A stretch of DNA of 64,000 nucleotides from NCBI GenBank assembly GCA_033398695.1, contig CM065818.1:81960092-82024091 (forward strand). Direction: 5' to 3'. The translations under genes and the position numbers were made by a program. Positions 55,698 through 64,000 of this stretch are shown here, one piece after another. The DNA comes from Orobanche coerulescens (taxonomy: Eukaryota; Streptophyta; Magnoliopsida; Lamiales; Orobanchaceae). The stretch's first letter is position 1. Every line of letters begins with the position of its first letter. The notes under the pieces were generated by a model. That model ran no database searches, was not told the origin of the DNA, and saw only the letters and a list, made by a program, of their open reading frames with translations.

Positions 55698-58181
55698 ATG
55701 GAGAGAGCAGGCAGAGGACGAGGCCGCGGTGCGGGCCGAAACCCAAGAGCTCGTGTGAATACACGTGCGAACGCAAGGAATATTGCTAATTCATCGAGCA
55801 GCGACGCTGCCACTCATTCACCTGGACATGATCATTCACTATCGGGGAGTCGTACCCGGGGCACAGCTCAGTCAGAAGGTGTTCGGGTTGACCCACTCAC
55901 TTTTATGCAGGGCATGATGGCCCAAATGACGCAGATGGCACAACTAATGGAGACGATGCATAACTCAGCTAATCAAAATCAACAGGCTCCTCCGCCGCCA
56001 CCTCAGAGGCAAGAGAGGAATGTGAGCAGTATCATCGGCGACATCTCTCGCCAAAGGCCACCTAGTTTTGAAGACTCATCTGAGCCGGCGGATATTGTTC
56101 ATTGGCTCGAACATTTCGAGAAGTTATTTGCTATGGTAGAGTGTCCCGAAGGACACAAAGTTTCAGTTGCAGCTTACTACTTGGGTAAGAGCGCTCATTC
56201 TTGGTGGTTATCGTTGAAGCCCACCGACGGATCATGTACTTGGGATCAATTTAAGACTCTCATGATGGAGAGGTATTATCCGGCCCCACTCAGAGAGGCC
56301 AAGCTGTCGGAATTACTCATTCCCGACCCCTCAGCAGACGAAGATGTTGTCGCCATTGCCGAGAAATTTCAGGAACTTCTTCCGTTCGCCTCATCTATCA
56401 TTCACTCCGAGGTGGATAAGATTAAGTATTTCAGCAAGAGATTGAAACCCCATATGCAGATGCAGTTACTTAATCATAATTGCACCACGTTGGCCGAATT
56501 CATCGAGAAAGCACTTACCTATGAGCTTACTGCTAAGGAGATTGCTAAGCAGCAACCTTCATCTGCTAGCAAGAAGTCCAAGAATCGTAATCAGTCTGAA
56601 GGCGGTCAGACAACCTTCAAGAAACCTCATGCGGGCTCTACTTTTTCGGAGCGACCTCCTGTGACGCCTAAACCTGCGGAATCTCAGTCACGAGTGGCCA
56701 GTTCGGCCATCACCTGTTTTAACTATGGGGATCTTGGTCATCTCAGCACCAAGTGTCCGAGACAGACTATCACGTGTCATAACTGTCGGATTGCTGGGCA
56801 TAAGGCCCGTTTTTGCCATAGGGACTCCAAACCTACTCCGACGTCATCTCAGGCCCTGAAGCAGTCAGCCGTTCAAAATCAAGCTACTCAGTCAGCGTCG
56901 TTTAAAACGATAGGAGCGAATAAAGGTGGAGCCTATAGCCAGCAGACGGGAGCGTCCGGTGCCGGGACTAGCAAGCCCCGGATTTATGAGATGAAGAAGA
57001 CCGATGATCCTCGAATGATCTCAGGTACACTCGATATTCTATCTCAACCTGTGTGTACCCTTTTTTATACTGGTGCATCACCTTCATTCATTTCCGAATC
57101 ATGTTTGAGTAGACTACATTTGGGTAGTGCTACTAGTTGTGAGTCTTATGTCATTGGTCTACCTGATGGTAGACGAATCACCAGAAATCGTGAGATTCAG
57201 AATTGTCCGATTCAGCTTCATGGCCGTGTATGGCCAGCGGGCCTAATCGTGGTAGATTTGTCGAGAGATGACGTCATATTGGGTATTGATTGGATGGATC
57301 GTCATGATGCCATCATTAGTGCCCATAAGCATATGGTCACTATCATTTCAGACGAATGTGTGTTTCAGGGAGGTAATCCCAGTTGTTCTGGAAGAGTTAT
57401 TAATTTGATGAAAGCAGTGAGATTACTCAATCAGGGGTGTATTGGTTATTGGTGCTATAATACTAAAACCGAGAAATCATCAATAATGTTGGTGGATATA
57501 CTGGTAGTGAGAGAATATGCCGACGTATTCCCAGATGAGTTACCTGGTTTGCCTTCACAGAGAGAGGTGGAATTCACAATTGAGTTGGAGCCTGGTACAT
57601 CTCCAATATCGAAGGCACCGTACCGGATGGCCCCGACCGAACTGCAGGAGTTGAAGAATCAACTTCAGGAATTGTTCGAGAAAGGATATATCCAACCGAG
57701 TGCGTCCCCGTGGGGAGCACCAGTGTTGTTTGTCAAGAAGAAGGATGGTTCATTTCGTTTGTGTATTGATTATCGGGAGTTGCACAGGGTGACAATCAAG
57801 AATAAGTATCCCTTACCCCATATTGATGATCTCTTAGATCAACTTCAGGGAGCTTCAATATTTTCTAGGATCGACCTAAGATATGGATATCATCAGTTGC
57901 GAATTCGAGAGTCGGATATCGCAAGGATAGCGTTTCGTACACGCTATGGTCATTATGAGTTCGTAGTTATGCCGTTCGGGCTAACTAATGCCCCTGCGGT
58001 ATTCATGGAGTTAATGAATCGGGTTTTCATCGACTTTTTGGATCAGTTTGTTGTTGTCTTCATCGATGACATTTTGATTTATTCTCATGATCGAGAGGAA
58101 CATGAGGTTCATCTTTATCAGGTTCTCGACATGTTAAGACGAGAGCAACTTTATGGAAAGTTTTCCAAGAGTGAGTTCTAG
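55698..58181 (+). pseudogene. pol: Gypsy-2 gag, protease and reverse transcriptase
   Basis: The 827-residue frame begins [11 protein letters not shown] (basic Gly/Arg N-terminus). Next come a Pro/Gln stretch, a gag core ([39 protein letters not shown]; residues about 130-210) and two zinc knuckles near residues 340-375. The first knuckle is [14 protein letters not shown], with its second Cys replaced by Tyr; the second is intact. The protease site reads FYTGAS (residue about 456), so the catalytic Asp is lost. RT has [25 protein letters not shown] and [13 protein letters not shown] (near residue 788). A TAG at 58179-58181 replaces a codon that is Trp in Gypsy-1. Confidence 0.93.
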
Positions 58182-59411
58182 ATGTACGAAGTGACTTTTC
58201 TCGGGAATGTAATTTCATCAGATGGAGTGCGTGTTGATCCTCAGAAGACGGAGGCTATCCAAGATTGGTTACCTCCGAAGAATGTTAAGGAAATCCGAAG
58301 CTTTCTCGTATTAGCCGGTTATTATCGGCGATTTGTGGAAGGATTTTCTAAAATCGCTCAACCAATGACGAACCTTTTGCGAAAGGATAAGAAATACACG
58401 TGGTCCGACGCATGTCAGCGGAGTTTTGAGGAACTCAAGAGCCGGTTAATTTCAGCACCTGTACTTTCCTTGCCGCAAGGGACGGAAGGATTTGTGGTTT
58501 ATAGTGATGCGTCCGGGCAGGGTCTCGGATGTGTACTCATGCAGAATGGGAAGGTTATTGCTTATGCTTCACGGCAATTGAGACCTTACGAGGTTAATTA
58601 TCCGACCCACGACCTGTAGTTAGCAGCCGTGGTTTTCGCGTTGAAGATTTGGCGTCATTACCTTTATTGCGTCACCTATCAGATTTTCACCGATTACAAG
58701 AGTTTGAAGTATATATTTACTCAGAAGGAGTTAAATATGCGACAGAGGCGGTGGTTGGAACTAATCAAAGATTATGATATCGAGATCCTTTATCACCCGG
58801 GGAAGGCGAACGTTGTCGCCGACGCTTTGAGTTGTAAGTCCGTTCAGGAACAAATGCTTGCTCGTTTAACAGTTCAGAATGAGCTTCAGCAGGAATTTCT
58901 TAGACCCGAGATCGAGGTCTGGCTTCAGCAAGTACAAGGGCAACTTTGCATGTTAGAGATTTCTTCGCCACTTGAGGAGGCAATCAGAGAGAATCAGGGT
59001 TCAGACACATCATTGTTGCGCATCCGTGAGGATGTGGCTCAGGGGAAAGCCCCTGGATTCGTGGTCCATGAGGATGGACTTTTGAGATTTAAGAATCGGT
59101 TATGTGTACCAGCGAATGACGAGTTGAAAAACTCGATTTTGAGAGAAGCTCATGCTACCCCTTATTCTGTTCATCCGGGGTCTAGCAAGATGTACAAGGA
59201 CTTGAAACAAAATTACTGGTGGAGTAATATGAAGCGAGAAGTCGCAGAATTTGTTTCGAGATGCTTAACCTGTCAGCAAGTCAAGATTGAACATCAGCGA
59301 CCGGCGGGTATGCTGAAACCTCTCCCTATTCCAGAATGGAAGTGGGAAGACATTTCTATGGATTTCATCACAAGTTTGCCGACGAGTCGTCGTGGAATGA
59401 ATACGATCTAG
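58182..59411 (+). pseudogene. pol: Gypsy-2 RT end, RNase H and integrase N-terminal part
   Basis: The same frame continues through [28 protein letters not shown] and RNase H ([17 protein letters not shown] near 58497). A TAG lies at 58617-58619. Beyond it are [25 protein letters not shown] and the integrase zinc finger ([10 protein letters not shown] ... CLTCQQVK, about 59149-59280). The first catalytic Asp lies in [10 protein letters not shown] (near 59359). A TAG at 59409-59411 ends the segment. Where an Arg is usual after DALS, this copy has Cys. Confidence 0.92.
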
Positions 59412-60200
59412 GTTATTGTGGACCTCTTAACTAAATCAGCTTATTTCCTTGAGATTAAGGATACGTGGGGTCCCAAGAGACTTGCCCAGCTGTTCATCAA
59501 AGAGATGGTGAGACTGCATGGTACTCCTAAAAGTATCGTTTCCGATCGTGACGGACGGTTTGTGTCTCATTTTTGGAAATCAGTTCATCGTACTATGGGA
59601 ACTCAGCTTAATCTCAGTACCACCTTTCATCCTCATTCCGACGGACAATCAGAGAGGACTATTCAGACATTCGGGGACATGTTGAGGGCATGCGTCCTCA
59701 ATTGGAAAGACGATTGGGAAACCCAACTACCATTGATCGAGTTCACGTATAATAATAGTTGGCATGCTTCGATTAAGATGGCACCTTACGAAGCCTTGTA
59801 TGGTCGTCGTTGTCGATCTCCTTTGTGTTGGGATGACCTATCCGAATCAATCGGCACCGAGCCCGATATGCTTATAGCCGCCCGTGAGAAGGTAGCTTTG
59901 ATCAGGAGTCGTTTGTTGACCGCTCAGAGTCGACAGAAATCTTATGCAGACAATCATCCCTGACCTTTAGAGTTCGAATCAGGTGACCACGTGTTGGTCA
60001 AGGTGTCCCCGAGTCGAGGTATCTTCCGTTTCGGAAAGCGGGGAAAGTTGAGTCCTAGATTTATTGGACCGTTTGAGATTTTGGAACGAGTAGGCGAGCT
60101 AGATTATCGATTGGCTTTACCTCTGGCATTGAGCCGAATTCATAATGTGTTTCACGTCTCTCAGCTAGAGAAGTATGTTGCCGACCCGAGTCATATATGA
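59412..60200 (+). pseudogene. pol: Gypsy-2 integrase core and C-terminal domain
   Basis: Still in frame: LTKSAYFLEIKDTW, the second catalytic Asp in VSDRDGRFVS (near 59540) and the Glu in HSDGQSERTIQ (near 59640), then YNNSWHASIKMAPYEALYG. A TGA lies at 59961-59963. The conserved C-terminal domain ([30 protein letters not shown]) runs to a stop near 60198. The usual extension, such as a chromodomain, is missing because the element is cut here. D, D and E are all present. Confidence 0.92.
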
Positions 60201-60848
60201 TATGATCCTCTCCGAAAGATGATCAATTTTGCGGAAGCGATTTGAATGATGTTCGAAATGTAAGTGATGACAAGTAACGTAACCGAGATGGATGAATTTT
60301 GGCGGATGAAAACGGTCTTTGACCCGACAAAAGTGCAATGGCGAACTCTAGAAAGATAACTAGAACCCAACAATTATACGTTCGACGAACCTTGGAATCA
60401 AAGGGAAAAACGACACTTCGGGTGATAAACGAAGTGCTATTTTATATATATCAAAACCGAAACAATAAGTTATCAAACTTATGCAAATACAAAGTATTTA
60501 TGAGTCTTTCAAATTGTGTGTTCTCACAAATCCGAAAATGCTCCTTATATAGGTAAAAGAGGAGCCTCTAAGTAATGATTACACCAAAAGAAGAATCTTA
60601 GAAAGTTTAAGACTAAAATGAAAAGAATAAAAATGATGATGATGGCCTTGACATGAGGAATGCTTGCAACGGCTAGGAGAGGTGTGATGATGAACAAGAT
60701 CTTCACTTTTAGTTTAAGACCTTGAAAATGCACCAAGACTTTGTAGCAAAAGAAACATCATGTGTAGAAGACTTGTGGAGGGCTGAAATTTTCTTCTTTG
60801 TTCTTCTTTATTCCAACGGCTAGTAGCTTTCATTTGGGCCGAAATTCT
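60201..60848 (-). repeat. Gypsy-4 LTR, probable (minus strand)
   Basis: The region lies directly after the stop of the Gypsy-4 polyprotein on the minus strand. It has a TATA box on that strand (TATATAA, 60551-60545) and a ccgcaaaa-type phrase near its left end like those close to LTR ends elsewhere in the window. No second copy is in the window, so neither boundary can be fixed. Confidence 0.45.
60545..60551 (-). promoter_or_regulatory. TATA box, putative Gypsy-4 LTR
   Basis: The minus strand reads ctcttttacc-TATATAA-ggagc, a plausible LTR core promoter. Confidence 0.5.
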
Positions 60849-61290
60849 TCATCCCATAATGATGCCTGGATCGTGTATCTTGATGACATTGATAGGTACT
60901 TCGCTTTTCACGTCTGTCTCGATCGGTTTCTTAGCCAATTCTCTTTCCCAAATAATTTGAACTAGACCGTTGATGGAGTTTTTGAATCTTTTAGCTCTTG
61001 CCCTTGTGATTGGTCTGAGGGGTACTTGAATCGGTTCCTTTGCATTCTCTAGTGTGTTCGCATCATTCCCCTCCTCTTGAAGAGGATTTGACCTCAAATC
61101 CGTTTTGTCACCTGCATCAAAACAGCTTAAGTCAGCCACATTAAAAGTAGCACTGACATTATACTCACCTGGCAAATCCAATTTGTAGGCATTGTCGTTG
61201 ACGCGCTCCAGGACTTGGAAAGGACCATCTCCCCGCGGAAGTAGCTTAGATCGTCGTTGTTTAGGAAATCTTTCCTTTCGCATGTGGATT
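60849..61290 (-). pseudogene. pol: Gypsy-4 polyprotein C-terminus fragment
   Basis: The minus-strand frame starts in mid-protein with HMRKERFPKQRRSKLLPRGD, then GPFQVLERVNDNAYKLDLPG, a plant Ty3/gypsy integrase C-terminal domain. YNVSATFNVADLSCFD and LRSNPLQEEGNDA follow, then a natural-looking terminus at TGA 60851-60849. The upstream integrase core, RT and the rest are missing; homology ends near 61290 at the Copia-3 side. The tail resembles the end of the TRG-2 frame (LRTIPFKEGGDD). It is a fragment without frame breaks. Confidence 0.88.
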
Positions 61291-61330
61291 CTTGAAGTCT
61301 TTTAGGTTGTTCTTCACATTTAAAGAGCTA

Positions 61331-63057
61331 TGTTGTCTAATCTTGTGTTAATTCTGAGATGATGATGATGTTGTTGATGATTACTTCATGTGTTGCTGAA
61401 TGGTTGAAAGATAACATGATTATTATTGGTTATTATGAACACATGATAAAGAACATGATGATTAGAACTTATAGATGAGATGATAAAGTACATGATGATT
61501 AGAACTTATAGATGAATGTGTTCTCAATGCTTAGAGATCCTTAGATGTTATAATCATATTTTGGAATATAACAATGAATTATGAGATCATTATCGTAGTT
61601 TTGATATAGTTATGTTAAACTTGATGCTAAATCCTAAATTCTTGATAATTTGATTATTTAGGATTGTCTAGATCATCATGATCAGATGATGATAATGGTC
61701 TTGAGAGTATTGTGATGATATATGATATATTATCATAATATGATGATTAATTGACGTTATTCTTGATAATCCCTACTTAATGGATTATCATGGGTATTAA
61801 AGAACATTATGAACATGTTAATCTGATTATAGAGATGATTTGGGGGTATTGAAGTTCATAAATTAGGACTTTAATATTCATTTAAACAAGTTTGAACTAT
61901 TTGTGTTGAATTGTGTTGAATAATCCCTGCGTTTTGATAATTACCTCATATAGCAAGTTCTTCAAAGTCAGTATTTCGGTCAAAGTATGGAAGCTGTTAG
62001 GAGGACATCGTACAGCCAGTTCATACAGCTCCAAAGTAAAGAGTCCTTTCCTACAGCGTATTCATCAAGATACAGCAAGAGATGAGGAAGTTGGAGAAGC
62101 AAACATGTTGTAGGTGTTTTACTTAGGAAAAGTAAAACACATGTCCAACAAGGCTGAAGAAAACTTTAAATCATTGTGAAAGCAAACATTGTTTATTCAC
62201 AAAGTATTCATGGTTAAAGTAGCATTTAATACTGACAGGACAACATTTAATGAATCCGAAAAGACTATAATCTGAACAGTCTGAAGAACATTTAATGCTA
62301 GTTAAAAAGAATGTCTAAAGCATTAAATGTGGATTGCCTTTAATTGAAATATTCTGCAGTCTCAATCCCACCAATCGGCCAATGGCTACATTGATAATGG
62401 ATATATTTCTAAGATTATAAATAGCCTCAAGCAAGAGGACATTGAAACATTTTACTTCGCAAAATACATCTGACGCATTAGCTTTGACAATCTGAATATC
62501 AAGCTTACAAGAGCAGTACATATCCTTGAGCATACAGCTTCATGAAGAGAACAAATATACAAAGTCCTCAATGCACACAGCACACCTTACGGCAAACGCT
62601 CATCAAGCATACAACTGCTGTTTGATCTTGTTCTGCCAAACATTTCATTGAGTTTTAGTTAGCCCTATGTGGACTAAGCCATGTTAGTTCTGACCTGTGT
62701 GGGACGAATAGCATCCAGGATAAAGCTTCAATCTGTGTGAGCAATACAGTGACATGTTTAGTTAAAGTCACATAGCTGTGCAAGCCCTAATTTTATAAAC
62801 ATCTTACTCCTGTGTGGAGGATCAATGGACGTAGAGGGGTTTACCTCAAACCATTTAAATATATGTGTATTTACATTCTGTAATTTACTATTTCTATCTT
62901 GTAAAAACCCTATGCGGATCAAGCAAACAGGAGATTACTTAGTTGCTGTATTTACAGCAACTTATCATCAGACTTCCACTACGCAAATAACTTCGAAAAA
63001 GATACAGCTTATTCAACCCCCCTCCTAAGATTTTCACTGTGTAATGTGTGACCAACA
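61331..63057 (+). repeat. Copia-3 5' LTR (left boundary tentative)
   Basis: The right end GACCAACA is fixed by the adjacent PBS. The left end is placed at TGTTGTC (61331) because it mirrors the terminal CAACA; an earlier start near 61292 is possible. The LTR includes a tandem duplication of gatgattagaacttatagatga (61458-61514), many gatgat runs, a TATA box at 62416 and an attcaacccccctcct phrase near the end, as in other plant copia LTRs. Confidence 0.65.
62416..62423 (+). promoter_or_regulatory. TATA box, Copia-3 LTR
   Basis: TATAAATA in an aagat-TATAAATA-gcctc context, about 640 bp before the LTR end. Confidence 0.7.
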
Positions 63058-63059
63058 AT

Positions 63060-63070
63060 TGGTATCAGAG
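63060..63070 (+). other. Copia-3 primer-binding site
   Basis: TGGTATCAGAG, two bases after the LTR, exactly matches the complement of initiator tRNA-Met over 11 bases. Confidence 0.9.
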
Positions 63071-63192
63071 ATTTTGATTCTAATAAGAATAAGTCGATTT
63101 TTAACCGAATCAGATACACAAAAATTACTAGATTTTGAAAAACTTATTTTCATATTTTCATCATTTATCTTACTTATATAATAGACACTGCC

Positions 63193-64000
63193 ATGATCAA
63201 TAAAATCCCTATGTTTTCCATTAATGAATTTGATGATTGGAGAATTATGATGGAAGCTCATCTTGCAACGATGCACGAAGAGACGATTTTTGTCATCCAA
63301 GAAGGACCAATCAAGATAATGAAGGTCAACACAACCATGAGAATCGATGGGAAACCTTATGCGGAGGTGCTCGAGAAGGAGCGCGAGCAATGGACAACAG
63401 ACGATTGCAAGTGTGCGAACCTCAACAATGTTGGTAAGAATGCGCTATTTATCACTCTCGACAAAGGCACATTCTTGAAGGTAAAAGCTGTAAGACAGTC
63501 AAAGAAATTTGGTAAAAACTAAAGATCATCTGCGAGGGAACTAAGATCTCGAAAGAAAATAAAATTTCTAAATTAACTCAGCAATTCGAATATTTTGAAA
63601 TGAAATCTTCAAAGATGATTAAGGAGCTTGACCTCATATTTACTGGCATTGTCGATATACTGGAAGCATTGGGTAAACTGTATACCTAAAAGGAGAAAAA
63701 TTTAAAAATCTTCATATCACTCCCTGCCCGATGGGATATTAAGACCACAGCTATGCGTGTGTCTTGCAGTCTTAATGACATATCCATCTTTGATCTCTTT
63801 TCTGTCCTCAAGGCTTTTGAGTATGACATTGACATGAGAGAGTGAAGGCAGAAGAGTCACCCGCCAAGACTACCGCACTGGCCGCTCTATCTGACAGGAG
63901 ACATAGTTCCACACACAGCACATCTAAATCCACATGCAAGGCAGCAGACAACGACGATGACATCCTATCGCAGGACGAGATGGCCCTACTGATGCATAAA
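63193..64000 (+). pseudogene. gag: Copia-3 gag, 5' part (runs off the right edge)
   Basis: ATG 63193 opens MINKIPMFSINEFDDWRIMM, a copia Gag N-terminus, followed by WTTDDCKCANLNNVGKNALF. A frameshift near 63505 moves the similarity to another frame: VKEIW, KLKIICEGTKIS, LTQQFEYFEM, LKIFISLPARWDIKTTAM and SVLKAFEYDID. That frame has stops at about 63513, 63687 and 63844. A third frame continues AEESPAKTTALAAL toward the edge. No zinc knuckle is reached. It is a decayed gag of a lineage different from Copia-1 and Copia-2. Confidence 0.85.

Larger units (their letters stand above)
52774..60200 (+). mobile_element. Gypsy-2: Ty3/gypsy element, best-preserved polyprotein, 3' end lost
   Basis: The 5' LTR (52774-55203), PBS, leader and a single-frame gag-pol (55698-60200) are present. 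Homology stops after the conserved integrase C-terminal region, and no PPT or 3' LTR is found. The element lies inside the Copia-2 LTR; the left flank is catat, but the matching TSD is lost. Four in-frame stops are the only frame breaks seen. Confidence 0.93.

Noticed and set aside
60201..60848. This region as the missing 3' LTR of Gypsy-2.
   Set aside because: It shows no similarity to 52774-55203, lacks the TGTAATACCC start, and has its TATA on the minus strand.

Overview
This 64 kb window is plant nuclear DNA made almost entirely of nested, decayed LTR retrotransposons. It most likely comes from an angiosperm with a large, repeat-rich genome, probably a eudicot, but the species cannot be named from this sequence. 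The evidence is Ty1/copia and Ty3/gypsy polyproteins of plant type, primer-binding sites matching initiator tRNA-Met, polypurine tracts, TG...CA long terminal repeats (LTRs) and 5-bp target-site duplications (TSDs). I found no convincing host gene, tRNA, rRNA or CRISPR array. Labels used here are working names: Copia-0 to Copia-3, Gypsy-1 to Gypsy-4, and TRG-1 and TRG-2 for two gag-only or gag-protease elements of the TR-GAG kind.

Layout. 1-987 is a Copia-0 remnant. From 988 to about 41.5 kb lies an old segment present in three copies. Each copy holds a Gypsy-3 LTR remnant, a TRG-1 LTR (minus strand in units A and B), TRG-1 interior with gag only, and in A and B a truncated second TRG-1 LTR. 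Unit A (988-19780) was split by Copia-1 (6513-16127, TSD ATAAC). Unit B (19781-36843) was split by Gypsy-1 (21092-30536, TSD TCCAC). Unit C (about 36844-41518) is inverted and was hit by Copia-2 (minus strand, 41519-52773). Copia-2 was itself split by TRG-2 (44519-48926, TSD AAAAT) and by Gypsy-2 (52774-60200, in its LTR). The right end holds a minus-strand Gypsy-4 tail (60201-61290) and the 5' part of Copia-3 (about 61331-64000).

Coding state. Every gag-pol carries nonsense codons, frameshifts or deletions. Gypsy-2 is the best preserved: one reading frame from gag through integrase, with only four stops. Gypsy-1 has near-identical LTRs but a wrecked interior lacking RNase H and integrase. 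TRG-1 (gag only) and TRG-2 (gag-protease only) cannot have moved without enzymes from other elements.

The most notable signal is regulatory. In the U3 of three LTR types (Gypsy-1, TRG-1, Gypsy-2), CpG-rich palindromes are arranged in groups of four at 20-24 bp spacing, with groups separated by about 50-65 bp. The TATA box occupies the next slot of the same register. Gypsy-1 and TRG-1 use TAGCGYRCGCTA; Gypsy-2 uses a GCCGCGGC-type motif although its LTR ends and U5 match Gypsy-1. The spacers in Gypsy-1 and TRG-1 carry a second palindrome near GTCCAGTAGCTACTGGAC. TRG-2 has a different CpG hairpin array, and both better-preserved Copia leaders hold a GC-rich block at the same place with unrelated sequence. 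I infer a modular, fast-evolving promoter or silencing-target cassette shared by architecture rather than sequence.
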